Positions 44,197-52,651 of a DNA stretch of 53,149 nt are shown here, piece after piece (position 1 is the stretch's first letter; each line of letters begins with the position of its first letter). The translations under genes and the position numbers were made by a program. This DNA is from Solihabitans fulvus. Its GTDB lineage: Bacteria; Actinomycetota; Actinomycetes; Mycobacteriales; Pseudonocardiaceae. The DNA is taken from NCBI RefSeq assembly GCF_008386585.1, contig NZ_VUOB01000058.1, positions 1-53,149 of the forward strand. The letters are read 5' to 3'. Below the pieces are notes generated by a model that worked only from the letters and a program-made list of their open reading frames with translations, was not told the origin of the DNA and searched no databases.

Positions 44197-44820
44197 GTGG
44201 ATCACGTGCTGGTGGCGGTTGAGGCAGGAGACTCGATCACAAGGGCCGGGGTGGTCAGCCACCTACAGAGCAGGCCCGAGATCGAAGTAGTGCCGGAGCA
44301 ACGCGCGTCGGAGGCCGATGTCCTCCTGGTGATCGTCGACGTGGTGACCGCCGAGGTGGTTCGCCGCCTGCGAGAAGTCCTGTCCCGCAACAGGAGCCGG
44401 CTCGTGCTGGTCACCACCCAGCTGCGCCAGGCGGACCTGATGGCCACCGTCGAATACGGCCTGACCTGCGTCATCCCGCGTTCGGAGGCGAGCGCCGAGC
44501 GCCTGGTGACGGCCGTGCTCGCCGCCGCGCGCGGCCACGGCCAGCTGCCGCCGGACCTGCTCGGGCTGCTGCTGCGCGGCGTCAGCCGGCTCCAGCGCGA
44601 GGTGCTCGGCCCGCGCGGCCTCACCTCGGTCGGGCTCGCCTCCCGCGAGGTGGAGGTGCTGCGGCTGATGGCCGACGGCATGGACACCGCGCAGATCGCC
44701 CAGCAGCTCGTGTACTCCGAGCGCACGGTGAAGAACGTGTTGCACGGCCTGATGACCCGAATGAAGCTACGCAACCGTCCGCACGCCGTCGCCTACGCAC
44801 TGCGCGAAGGGCTCATCTGA
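44197..44820 (+). CDS. LuxR/NarL-type regulator with atypical receiver domain
   Basis: 207 aa. C-terminal LuxR helix-turn-helix: GLASREVEVLRLMADGMDTA and YSERTVKNVLHGLMTRMKLRNR. The N-terminal part has the size and strand pattern of a receiver, but the acidic pair is degraded (VAVEAGDS) and the final Lys is replaced (CVIPRSEAS); an Asp remains in VIVDVV. It may work without phosphorylation. The GTG at 44197 follows GGGAAGGAC. No sensor kinase is nearby. Sits between the E1-like/amidohydrolase genes and the second SARP. Confidence 0.85.
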   Translation: MDHVLVAVEAGDSITRAGVVSHLQSRPEIEVVPEQRASEADVLLVIVDVVTAEVVRRLREVLSRNRSRLVLVTTQLRQADLMATVEYGLTCVIPRSEASAERLVTAVLAAARGHGQLPPDLLGLLLRGVSRLQREVLGPRGLTSVGLASREVEVLRLMADGMDTAQIAQQLVYSERTVKNVLHGLMTRMKLRNRPHAVAYALREGLI

Positions 44821-44828
44821 CCAAGCGT

Positions 44829-44930
44829 CGGTCGGGGTCCGGACTCACCCGACCGTCGGAAAATTGGTCCGATAGGCATAACGCGATTGTGGCGAACGCC
44901 TCGCCCACTAGGCCACCAGTGTGGTTTTTT
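44829..44930 (+). terminator. Hairpins after the LuxR gene
   Basis: CGGTCGGG (44829-44836) pairs with CCCGACCG (44848-44855). Further on, GGCCACCAGTGTGG (44911-44924) is followed by TTTTTT, a weak intrinsic terminator. They separate the LuxR gene from the SARP gene. Confidence 0.55.
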
Positions 44931-44966
44931 ACCAAGATCAAGCGCGGAGAGGCTTGAATACACTCC

Positions 44967-47936
44967 GTGTCGAGTCTGGGGGCCAGTAGTGGGGAACTCC
45001 GGTTCTCCCTCCTAGGTCCGTTGCGTGCCTGGCGGGGGGAGGATCTCGTTGCGCTGGGGCCTCCCCAGCGCAGGGCGGTCCTTGCCGTGTTGCTGCTGCG
45101 CGTCGGACGGGTGGTCAGCGCTGACGAGATCATCGAGGCGGTGTGGGGCGAGGATCCGCCGCTGACCGCGCTCGGATCCGTGCACACCCACGTCAGTATG
45201 CTGCGGCGGGTGCTCGATCCGGCCAGGCGGTCGGACGACGCCCCGCCGCCCGTGCTGCGCTCCATCGGCAACGGATACTCGATCCCCGCGCCGGGCCCGC
45301 AGTCCGACCTCGCGGCCTTCGACCGGCTGGTCGCGCAGGCCCGCAGGACGTTCGAGGCCGCCGAGGTCGCCGCCTCGGCGGACCTCTACCGCGCCGCGCT
45401 CGACCTGTGGAGCGGCGACGCGCTCGCCGACCTCCCCGGTCCGCTGGCCGAGGCCGAGCGGACTCGGCTCGCCGAGCAGCGGCTGTGCGTCACCGAGGAG
45501 CGGTTCGACGCCGACCTCCAGTGCGGCCGGCACACCGTGGTGGTCAGCGAGCTGGCCGCCCTCGCCGAGGCGCACCCGATGCGCGAGCGGCTCAGGGTCC
45601 TGCACATGCGGGCGCTGCACCGCTGCGGGCGTCGCGCCGAGGCGCTGGCCGTGTACGCGGACACCCGCCGCGTGCTGATCGACCAGATCGGCATCGAACC
45701 CGGCCAGGAGCTGCGCGAACTGCACCGAAGGCTGCTCAGCGCCGAGGAGGACGAGGAGCCGCGGCCGGCGCGTCCCGCGCGGGTCGGGCGCGCCGCCGTC
45801 GGCGACACCGCGGGCCACGCCCCGGCGACCGTGCCGGCGCAGCTGCCGGCCGACCTGCCCGACTTCACCGGTCGGACCGCGCTGGTTCGCCGGCTCACCA
45901 GGACGTTCGAGCCGAGGGCGCACCGCAGCGCCCCGCCGGTCGCGGCGATCTCCGGCATCGGCGGCGTCGGCAAGAGCAGCCTCGCCGTGCACGTCGCCCA
46001 CCTCGTGCGCGAGCACTACCCCGACGGACAGCTCTACGTCGACCTGCACGGCACCGGCGAGCACGGCGCCGACCCGCTCGCCGTGCTGGCGACGATGCTG
46101 CGCGGCCTCGGTGTGCCGCCCGGCGCGGTGCCAGCCGACCTGGCCGAGCGCGCCGCCCTGTTCCGCTCGGTGTTGGCCGACCGGCAGGTGCTGCTGGTGT
46201 TCGACTCGGCGAGCAGCACCGAGCAGATCCGCCCGCTGCTGCCCGGTTCGGCGACCTGCGGGCTGATCATCACCAGCCGGACGCAGCTGATCGACCTGCC
46301 CGGCGTGGAACAGTTCGACCTGCCGAAGCTGTCGGTCGAGGAGGCGCAGACCCTGTTCCACCGCACCGTCGGCCCCGAGCGGACGGCGGCGGAACCCGGG
46401 CCGGTCAAGGACATCGTGGCCGCGTGCGGCGGTCTGCCGCTGGCACTGCGGATCGCGGCCGCCCGGTTGGTCGCCCGTCCACAGTGGACTGTGCAGACGC
46501 TGGCCGACAAGTTGCGCGACGAACAGAGCAGGCTCGACGAGTTACGCGTCGGCAGCCTGGCCGTCGAGGCCTGCTTTCATCTCGGCTATCGGCAACTGGA
46601 CCCGGTGACCGCACGGGCGTTCCGGCTGCTCGCGCTGCCCGAGGGCCCGTCCATGCCGCTGACCGCCGCGGCCGCCGTGCTCGACCTCTCCGTCGGCGAG
46701 GCCTCGGACCTGGTCGAGCGGCTGATCGACCTGAACCTGTTGTCCTGCACCGTGCCCGACCGCTTCCAGATGCACGACCTGCTGCGGTTGTTCGGCAGGG
46801 CGCGCAGCCAGCAGCACGACCCGGCGGAGCACCGCGTCGCGGCACTCCGCCGGTTCGCGGATTCCTACCTGGTGACGGTCGGCCAGTCGTTCCGCTTCCT
46901 GCAACCGGGCGGCGAGGTCGACGCGAGCTACGACACCAGCCGCGCAGCCGGGCCCGCACCGGCGAACCAGGACGACGCGGTCGCCTGGCTGGACGGCGAG
47001 ATGTCCACGCTCATGGCCACCGCGCGGCAGTTCGCCACCGACAACCTGCTGCCGAGTGCCGTGGTGGTCGACCTGATCACGCTGCTCGACCCGTTCCTCG
47101 TGCGGGGAACGTACTTCGAGCAGGTCGGCGAGCTGGGCGGTCTCGTCGCCAAGGCCGCCGGCGAGGCAGGCGACCGCCGCAGCGAGGCGTGGGGCAGGCG
47201 CAAGGTCGGCGAGGCGTACCTGCGGCGGTTCGAGCTGCCCGAGGCGCGCGCCGAACTGCGCGCGTCGCTCCAGGCCGGCCGGGAGTGCGGCGACACCCAC
47301 TCCGTGGCCAGGACGCTCGACCTGCTCGGTGTGGTGGCGTGGCGGCAGAACAGGCTCGACGAGTCGCTGGACCACCTCACCCAGGCCGTGACGATCTACC
47401 GGGAGTTGGGCGACGAACTGGGGGAGGCCTACGTGCACAGCACGATCGGCCGCACCAGGGCGGAACGCGGCGACTTCGACGGCGCGGTCGAGGCGAGCGA
47501 GCGAAGCAGGCGGATCTATCGCAGGCTGGGTAATCATGTCGGCCTGGCCAGGGCGCTGCACCTGCTCGCCGGCGTGCACCTGAGGTTCGAACGGTTCGAG
47601 GAGGCCGTTGAGTGCCTTGAGGAATCGCTGGTGTGCTGTAGGGCAGTCGGGCAGAAGTTCGGCGAGGGCCACAACCTGGCGCAGCTGGCGAAGGCCTATC
47701 TCGCGTGCGGGCAGGCGCAGCGCGCGCTGGAGTGCGCCGAGCAGGCGCGCGAGGTGAGCGAGCTGATCGGCGACGCGCACCTCAACGGCCTGGCGAGCGC
47801 CGAGGCCGGGCGGGCACTGCGGGCGTTGGGGCAGTTCGACCGGGCCAGGCAGCAGTTGGCGACGGCGAGCAGCCTGCTCCAGGACCTGGGTTCGCCGCAG
47901 GCGGCGGCGGTGGCTGCGCTCCTCCGGTCGGTCTAA
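44967..47936 (+). CDS. AfsR/SARP-family regulator with NB-ARC and TPR domains
   Basis: 989 aa. DNA-binding part FSLLGPLRAWRGEDL, LLLRVGRVVSADEIIEAVWG, HVSMLRRVL; BTAD to about 255; NB-ARC with SGIGGVGKSSLAVHVA, LLVFDSASSTEQIRPLLPGS and GGLPLALRIAAARL; six or more C-terminal TPRs (LDLLGVVAWRQNRLDESLDH and similar). Second such activator in 8 kb, with the same domain order as the one at 37262-40081 and pointing away from it. The GTG at 44967 has GGAGAGG at long spacing, so the start is moderately uncertain. Confidence 0.92.
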   Translation: MSSLGASSGELRFSLLGPLRAWRGEDLVALGPPQRRAVLAVLLLRVGRVVSADEIIEAVWGEDPPLTALGSVHTHVSMLRRVLDPARRSDDAPPPVLRSIGNGYSIPAPGPQSDLAAFDRLVAQARRTFEAAEVAASADLYRAALDLWSGDALADLPGPLAEAERTRLAEQRLCVTEERFDADLQCGRHTVVVSELAALAEAHPMRERLRVLHMRALHRCGRRAEALAVYADTRRVLIDQIGIEPGQELRELHRRLLSAEEDEEPRPARPARVGRAAVGDTAGHAPATVPAQLPADLPDFTGRTALVRRLTRTFEPRAHRSAPPVAAISGIGGVGKSSLAVHVAHLVREHYPDGQLYVDLHGTGEHGADPLAVLATMLRGLGVPPGAVPADLAERAALFRSVLADRQVLLVFDSASSTEQIRPLLPGSATCGLIITSRTQLIDLPGVEQFDLPKLSVEEAQTLFHRTVGPERTAAEPGPVKDIVAACGGLPLALRIAAARLVARPQWTVQTLADKLRDEQSRLDELRVGSLAVEACFHLGYRQLDPVTARAFRLLALPEGPSMPLTAAAAVLDLSVGEASDLVERLIDLNLLSCTVPDRFQMHDLLRLFGRARSQQHDPAEHRVAALRRFADSYLVTVGQSFRFLQPGGEVDASYDTSRAAGPAPANQDDAVAWLDGEMSTLMATARQFATDNLLPSAVVVDLITLLDPFLVRGTYFEQVGELGGLVAKAAGEAGDRRSEAWGRRKVGEAYLRRFELPEARAELRASLQAGRECGDTHSVARTLDLLGVVAWRQNRLDESLDHLTQAVTIYRELGDELGEAYVHSTIGRTRAERGDFDGAVEASERSRRIYRRLGNHVGLARALHLLAGVHLRFERFEEAVECLEESLVCCRAVGQKFGEGHNLAQLAKAYLACGQAQRALECAEQAREVSELIGDAHLNGLASAEAGRALRALGQFDRARQQLATASSLLQDLGSPQAAAVAALLRSV

Positions 47937-48095
47937 CTTCACGGTCAGATTATGCATCGGTCCATTGCCCGATTCGGGGTGTTCTGAGCGTAGTTCGAGA
48001 TTCGAACGGGTGAATCCAAGGCGTAGAGCGTGATTCCTTCTGTTTGTGCGGTACCTGGCGCGCGGTGTATTGGTTTTGCGACCAGGGAGGCGTCC

Positions 48096-48935
48096 ATGCC
48101 GAGGATGACTGAGCACACGTTTCGGGAGCGGCAGTTCGGTCGGGAACTGCGGAGGCTGCGCAAGGAGATGGGGTTCGGCCTTGCGGAAGCCGGTAGGGAT
48201 CTCCAGTTCTCGGTCGCCAAGATGAGTCGGATCGAACTGGGGCAACTTCCCACCTACCACGAGCTTCTCGCCCTGCTGGACAGGTACGGGATCCTGGCCG
48301 ACGAGTGGCCTCCGTACATCAAGGCGCTGGAGCGGGCCGCAGAAAAGGGTTGGTGGCGAATCTACGGAGCGATCAAGCAAGGTTTGATCAGCATGGAAGA
48401 CGCGGCCGAACTTCTCTGTGAACTTGAAATGGCACTGATCCCCGGACCGTTTCAGTCAGTGCCGTACATGCATGCCGTCTTCGCCAACGGAGGCATCGAG
48501 TTTTCGCGTCGGCGGATCGAGAAGCTGGTCGCGCTGAGGCTGCGTCGGCGGGAGCGGTTCACCGGCGAGAATCCGCTGCGCTATCACGGCATCATCGATG
48601 AGAGCGTGCTGACGAATGTGTGGGGGAGTCGGCAGGACATGCGTGATCAGTTGCGTCAGCTCGTAACGGTGAGTAGCGCATCCAACATTACCTTGCAGGT
48701 CATGCCGCGGACCGCTGGGATTCACCATGGCCGACTCGCTAGCTTTCGCGTGTTCGCTTTTCCTGATCCGGAAGAGGGCGACCAGATACACATGGAGAAC
48801 ATCTTCAGGTCGGTGTACGTGGACGATCCAGAAGACGTTCAGGCGGCTAAGATGCTGTTCAAGCGGCTGGCGGTGCGAGCATTGAACCCTGAAGAGTCGG
48901 TGCTCTGGATCGAGCGGCTGATCGCTGAGATTTGA
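48096..48935 (+). CDS. XRE-family regulator with DUF5753 domain (Scr1-like)
   Basis: 279 aa. Helix-turn-helix: FGRELRRLRKEMGFGLAEAG, VAKMSRIELGQLPTYHELLA. C-terminal DUF5753: GPFQSVPYMHAVF, VALRLRRRERF, YHGIIDESVL, LRQLVTVSSASNITLQVMP, GRLASFRVFAFPD. Paired with DUF397 genes throughout actinomycetes, as antitoxin/toxin-like or developmental regulators. The ATG at 48096 follows GGGAGG; an in-frame start at 48030 is less likely. A 16-bp gap to the DUF397 gene. Confidence 0.9.
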   Translation: MPRMTEHTFRERQFGRELRRLRKEMGFGLAEAGRDLQFSVAKMSRIELGQLPTYHELLALLDRYGILADEWPPYIKALERAAEKGWWRIYGAIKQGLISMEDAAELLCELEMALIPGPFQSVPYMHAVFANGGIEFSRRRIEKLVALRLRRRERFTGENPLRYHGIIDESVLTNVWGSRQDMRDQLRQLVTVSSASNITLQVMPRTAGIHHGRLASFRVFAFPDPEEGDQIHMENIFRSVYVDDPEDVQAAKMLFKRLAVRALNPEESVLWIERLIAEI

Positions 48936-48951
48936 GCGGAGGACGGCGGCA

Positions 48952-49161
48952 ATGTCCACTGTGGACTTAAGTAGTGCTCGATGGCGCAAGTCCAGCCGAA
49001 GCGGCGGCAACGGATCCGATTCCAGCTGCGTCGAGGTGGCCTTCTCCTGCCGTACCACCGCCATCCGTGACTCCAAGAACCCTGCCGGCCCCGTCCTCCT
49101 CATCCCCGCCACCAACTTCACCGCCTTCCTCAACACCACCAAGCACCAAGGAGCACAGTGA
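48952..49161 (+). CDS. DUF397 protein (Scr2-like partner)
   Basis: 69 aa, typical DUF397: ARWRKSSRSGGNGSDSSCVEV, the AIRDSKNP turn and PATNFTAFL. Small cytoplasmic partner of the upstream XRE/DUF5753 protein. The ATG at 48952 follows GGAGGA. Its stop overlaps the GTG of the next gene (GTGA). The first codons contain GTCCACTGTGGAC, a palindrome that recurs in this window. Confidence 0.92.
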   Translation: MSTVDLSSARWRKSSRSGGNGSDSSCVEVAFSCRTTAIRDSKNPAGPVLLIPATNFTAFLNTTKHQGAQ

Positions 49162-49595
49162 GCGGCATCGCGACCCGCTGGGTCACCGCGCAGGAGTTCC
49201 CCGTCACCGAGCACGACCTCACCACCGACGGAACCCTCGACCTCGCCGCCGTCGAACGCTGGCTCGACACCACCCGAGCGGCCTACCTCGACCACTGCGC
49301 GCTCCTCCAACAGCAACCCGGTCTCCTCACCGCCCGCCCGCGCGCACTTCCCGACCTCGCCCCGTTCGGCCGACCGACGACCGTCTACGTGTCGGCCGGT
49401 GCCTCCGAGGTCCATCCCGCCTCCTTCACCGTCTCCCTCCGGCTGCGCCCCTTCGGCGGCGACGTCGACACCCCGCTCAACACCACCTGCGTGATGACCC
49501 TCGTTGACGACACCACCGGCGAGCCCCGCGAGCTGGGCACCGCCGTCCGCGACGAGCTGATCGCCCTCGAACACGCCGCCCGCCACATGAACTGA
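49158..49595 (+). CDS. Hotdog-like protein, paralogue A
   Basis: 145 aa. Unknown name; the pattern suggests a hotdog (4HBT thioesterase-like) fold: FPVTEHDLTTDGTLDLAAVE with WLDTTRAAYLDHC (the helix after the first strand), then SFTVSLRLRPFG and a C-terminal TCVMTLVDD strand. The usual catalytic Asp/Glu is not clear. 40-50% alike by eye to the next gene, so a tandem duplication. GTG overlaps the DUF397 stop; translation is coupled. Confidence 0.75.
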   Translation: MSGIATRWVTAQEFPVTEHDLTTDGTLDLAAVERWLDTTRAAYLDHCALLQQQPGLLTARPRALPDLAPFGRPTTVYVSAGASEVHPASFTVSLRLRPFGGDVDTPLNTTCVMTLVDDTTGEPRELGTAVRDELIALEHAARHMN

Positions 49596-49608
49596 TCCCG
49601 GGAGCACA

Positions 49609-50049
49609 GTGCAGGTTTCCGCGCCCAAGTGGCTCATCCGCCAGGAAATCCCCGTCGTCGACGAGGATCTGACCGCCGACGGCGCGGTCAGCCTCCTCGC
49701 CGTCGAACGCTGGTTCACCACGGTCGCCGCCGCCTACCTCGACCGCTGCAAGTCCCTGCACCGGGAACCGTCGCTGGCGCTCAACCTCCGCCTGGACGCG
49801 CCGCTCGATCCCGCGCCGCTCGGCCGGCCGACCAAGGTCGTCGCGTCGGCCAGCGCGTCGCAGCTCCGACCGGACGCGCTCACGATCGAGCTGCGCGTGC
49901 GTCCCGTTGGCCCGAACGCGGGAGCCAGGATCGGCAACCTCTGCGTGGTGACCCTGCTCAACACGGCCACCTGCCTACCGCAGCCCATGGACGCGGTGAT
50001 CCGCGCAGAGCTGCTCGCGCTGGAAAGGGCCGCCCGCCACAACAACTGA
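49609..50049 (+). CDS. Hotdog-like protein, paralogue B
   Basis: 146 aa. Same pattern as the preceding gene: IPVVDEDLTADGAVSLLAVE, RWFTTVAAAYLDRC, then LTIELRVRPVG, LCVVTLLNTAT and ELLALERAARHNN against ELIALEHAARHMN. The GTG at 49609 follows GGGAGC. The pair may form a heterodimer. Belongs to the XRE-DUF397 operon. Confidence 0.75.
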   Translation: MQVSAPKWLIRQEIPVVDEDLTADGAVSLLAVERWFTTVAAAYLDRCKSLHREPSLALNLRLDAPLDPAPLGRPTKVVASASASQLRPDALTIELRVRPVGPNAGARIGNLCVVTLLNTATCLPQPMDAVIRAELLALERAARHNN

Positions 50050-50094
50050 CCGCCAGGGCCTATGATCCGATCATGACGTCCTTCCGAAAGGCCC

Positions 50095-50532
50095 ATGGCG
50101 CGTAGGCCGCCAACGCGGGTCCGTCGCGACCTGCCCCGCGCATTCCGCCCGTACGAACCGGCGCATCCCGCGGTCGTGCCCGGCCTGTCCATCCAGGCGC
50201 AACGCCAGATCCTCGAGTTCGAGTGCCAACGCCGCACACCGGGCGACATTGCCAACGCCGTGCGGAGCTGGTCGTGGTTGGTCCACCGGCCAGGCGCGCC
50301 CCCGCTCGCCCGTTCCTACGGCACCTTCGTCGGTTGCGAAGAATGCGACTGCTACGGCCACGACTGCATGGACAGCCGAAGTCTGCTGGAACTGGCGCTC
50401 CGGGCACTCCCGCCCGGCGCCGCGCGCGAACTGCGGCGGGTCGTCGCTCCGCTCGACGAGGTCTATCTCCGTCGCGTCCTGCCCAACCCCGTTGTCGGCG
50501 AATGCCTTGACTGGTGGCGGTTCCAGCGCTGA
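50095..50532 (+). CDS. Cysteine-cluster protein of unknown function
   Basis: 145 aa, not recognised. Basic N-terminus (RRPPTRVRRDLPRAFRPYEP), a helical middle and a compact GCEECDCYGHDCMD with four Cys and one His at about residues 81-94 that could bind a metal or Fe-S. Last gene of the XRE-DUF397-hotdog run (45-bp gap). The ATG at 50095 has GAAAGG upstream. Confidence 0.65.
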   Translation: MARRPPTRVRRDLPRAFRPYEPAHPAVVPGLSIQAQRQILEFECQRRTPGDIANAVRSWSWLVHRPGAPPLARSYGTFVGCEECDCYGHDCMDSRSLLELALRALPPGAARELRRVVAPLDEVYLRRVLPNPVVGECLDWWRFQR

Positions 50533-50573
50533 CCTGTTCGTGAAGCCAACTCCGCAAACGTGATTCTGGCGGC

Positions 50574-50606
50574 GGCCGGCCACCCCGACGCGTGAGGTGG
50601 CCGGCC
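50574..50606. terminator. Bidirectional hairpin terminator
   Basis: GGCCGGCCACC (50574-50584) pairs perfectly with GGTGGCCGGCC (50596-50606), 11 bp. It lies between the Cys-cluster gene (ends 50532, plus) and the small gene at 50613 (minus). Confidence 0.85.
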
Positions 50607-50612
50607 GTCGGC

Positions 50613-50822
50613 TCAACTGTGTTCGACGCGCCGCTGCCGCAGCACCCGCGCGACGTCGGCGGGCGACGCGTGCACCCGTGTGGCCCGCGTGCGGTCGGCC
50701 GGCGCCGGTATGCGGTTCTCGGCGACCTGTGCGGCGGGGCTCTCGGCCTTGTCGCGTGTGCCGAGGGCGACAGCATCCTCGACCGCGGTTACCGAACCCT
50801 CGACAACGTCCTCGACACCCAT
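50613..50822 (-). CDS. Small protein of unknown function (69 aa)
   Basis: The ATG at 50822 has GGAAGGA seven bases upstream, and the gene is ended by the perfect hairpin 7 bp beyond its stop. Product starts MGVEDVVEGSVTAVEDAVAL and ends ASPADVARVLRQRRVEHS; acidic N-terminal helix, basic C-terminal helix, no Cys, no signal peptide. Codons end mostly in G or C. An in-frame start at 50876 would add 18 residues. No family recognised. Confidence 0.6.
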   Translation of the reverse strand: MGVEDVVEGSVTAVEDAVALGTRDKAESPAAQVAENRIPAPADRTRATRVHASPADVARVLRQRRVEHS

Positions 50823-51051
50823 ATCGCGATCCTTCCTGCGCACCGAGCAGGCCCGTGGCGCGCCCCCGACCGCCACGGAGCCGGACGCGTCACATCGTGG
50901 CCCAGCCGAGGGGATTCCGAGCCCAGAGACACCCGGTCAGGTGACGCGGGCCCCGGTCGGCCCCACCTCGCGCAGCATCGGCCGCCGCGACGCGCCACCG
51001 TCCGGGCGACATTCCCCGAACCGTCCGCCACCTGCGGTTATGTGTGCGGTC

Positions 51052-51447
51052 ATGACACGCTCGCGGCGCAGGGCCGCAGCCGCCCTGGCCCTGCCCTTGC
51101 TGACCGTCGGCCTCACCGCGGCCGCCGGCCACGCCGACGCGGCCCGCGAACTCACCTGCGAGCCGGGCTACCTCTGCCTTTTTGCGGGTCCGCACGGCAC
51201 CGGCCGGGTGCTCTACGCCGCCGACGCGCACGTGACCTCGGACTGGTTCACCCTGGCCGACGCCGAGGACATCGAGCCGCCGATCTTCCCTCGGTCCGTC
51301 CGCGACCCGCTGCCCGATGGTTTCGGCTGCACCGTGCGCCTCGACGACCAGCCGAACCTCGCCGGCACGGGTTGGGAAGTCGGCGACCTCGGCGTCGACG
51401 AGCTGACCGGCGCCCGCGTCGCCTCGCTGGCCCCCATCTGCGGCTGA
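51052..51447 (+). CDS. Secreted peptidase-inhibitor I36-like protein
   Basis: 131 aa. Signal peptide (MTRSRRRAAAALALPLLTV, cleavage near GHADA), mature start about residue 31. CEPGYLCLFAGPHGTGRVLY is the CxxGxxCLF pattern of the I36/beta-gamma-crystallin-like family; Cys 36, 42 and two later Cys could form disulfides. Probably an extracellular metalloprotease inhibitor or wall protein. An in-frame ATG at 51040 is also possible. The 229 bases from 50823 hold its upstream region and no gene. Confidence 0.75.
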   Translation: MTRSRRRAAAALALPLLTVGLTAAAGHADAARELTCEPGYLCLFAGPHGTGRVLYAADAHVTSDWFTLADAEDIEPPIFPRSVRDPLPDGFGCTVRLDDQPNLAGTGWEVGDLGVDELTGARVASLAPICG

Positions 51448-51452
51448 CGCGC

Positions 51453-51860
51453 TCAGTCTTCCTGGGGCATCGGCCATTCGCGCAGCGGACCGCCGACCTG
51501 GGCCGACACCAACGCGCTGAGCGCACCCGGGGTCAGCGAGCCGTCGAGGTCGTCGGCCGGCACGTGGATGTCGGCCCAGATGTCGAGCGACGACAGGACC
51601 AGCCCCCACTGATCGCGCGTCAGGGTCATCGTCACGACCTGATCGGCCGGCGGCCAGGTCTCGGATCCCGCCACGCCCGGAGTCCAGTGCGCCACCTGGT
51701 CCCAGCCGGCCTCCCGGACAAGGTGCCCAGTCGCGACGAACTCCTCGTCGCCCTCCTCGGCCCTGGTGCTCACCTCGTTGTCCACGACCGCGTCGATGAC
51801 CTGCCACTGCCGGGTGGTCAGTCGCACCGGGGTTTCCTGCTCGGGAGACGGAGTGCTCAT
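51453..51860 (-). CDS. Conserved-looking hypothetical protein
   Basis: 135 aa, not recognised. Two similar segments, VRLTTRQWQVIDAVVDNEV and MTLTRDQWGLVLSSLDIW, suggest an internal duplication. Acidic, soluble, no signal peptide. The ATG at 51860 is followed by STPSPEQETP, a flexible start. Ends 5 bp from the I36-like gene, tail to tail. Confidence 0.6.
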   Translation of the reverse strand: MSTPSPEQETPVRLTTRQWQVIDAVVDNEVSTRAEEGDEEFVATGHLVREAGWDQVAHWTPGVAGSETWPPADQVVTMTLTRDQWGLVLSSLDIWADIHVPADDLDGSLTPGALSALVSAQVGGPLREWPMPQED

Positions 51861-52003
51861 GGCGAACCATCGTCCCGGCGCGAGCCAACGGCCGCAACGA
51901 GTTCCGTCGTCCTGACCGCGAATCGACCGAGGCGCCGACCGGCCAACCGACGCGGATCGCATGAGGGCACAACCGAACCACTCGTCGGCACGTCCTACCG
52001 ACC

Positions 52004-52642
52004 GTGATCGACACGAGCGGTGCCCTGACCTACGACGCGTGGACGCGGAACCAGCGCGCCGCGTCGATCGCGATCGTCTTCGCCATGTGGGTCGTCGGCG
52101 GGGCGATCCTCGCCGTCGGCTTGGTGGGACTGCGCCTGCTGGCCGGCATCGACGGGTTCGCCGATCTCGCACTGGTCGGCGCGCTGCACCTGTCCGTCGC
52201 GCTGCTGCACGGGCGGGTGAGCGTCTCGGTGTCGCTCGCGGCGGCGGGCGGCGTGGGCCTTGGGCTCGGTGTCCTCGGCGTGCTCCTCGTCGTGCTCTCG
52301 CACGGCCACACGGTCGACCCGGAGTACGTCGCGTGGTTCGGCACGCAGGCGCTGGTAGCGGTGCTGGTCGCCATCGTGGCGGGAGCGGCGCGGCACGGCG
52401 GTCACGCCGGAACGTGGGCGGGTGTCGCGGGCGGGGCGCTCGGCGGCATTCCCACCGCGCTACTGCTCGGCGGGGATGCCGCGCCCTTCTACCTGTTGGC
52501 CACGCTGGGACTGGCTGTCGCCGCCGTACCGGTGTTGGTGCGGGACCTGCGCTCCCTGCGGGTCACGCTGCCGCTCGGACTGCTCGGCTCCGGCGCGTTC
52601 GGCGTCGCCTACGCGCTCCTCGCCCAGGCGCTGCGCGCGTGA
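52004..52642 (+). CDS. Integral membrane protein of unknown function
   Basis: 212 aa with about six hydrophobic helices (IVFAMWVVGGAILAVGLVGL; LALVGALHLSVALL; VGLGLGVLGVLLVVL; ALVAVLVAIVAGAA; LLATLGLAVAAVPVLV; LGLLGSGAFGVAYALLA). The GTG at 52004 has no clear ribosome site. No family recognised. Confidence 0.7.
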   Translation: MIDTSGALTYDAWTRNQRAASIAIVFAMWVVGGAILAVGLVGLRLLAGIDGFADLALVGALHLSVALLHGRVSVSVSLAAAGGVGLGLGVLGVLLVVLSHGHTVDPEYVAWFGTQALVAVLVAIVAGAARHGGHAGTWAGVAGGALGGIPTALLLGGDAAPFYLLATLGLAVAAVPVLVRDLRSLRVTLPLGLLGSGAFGVAYALLAQALRA

Positions 52643-52651
52643 CCGATCCCG

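Noticed and set aside
43969..44222. Two overlapping frames (63 and 80 aa) after the amidohydrolase
   Set aside because: They run through the 17-bp-stem hairpin and overlap the LuxR start, with no ribosome site.
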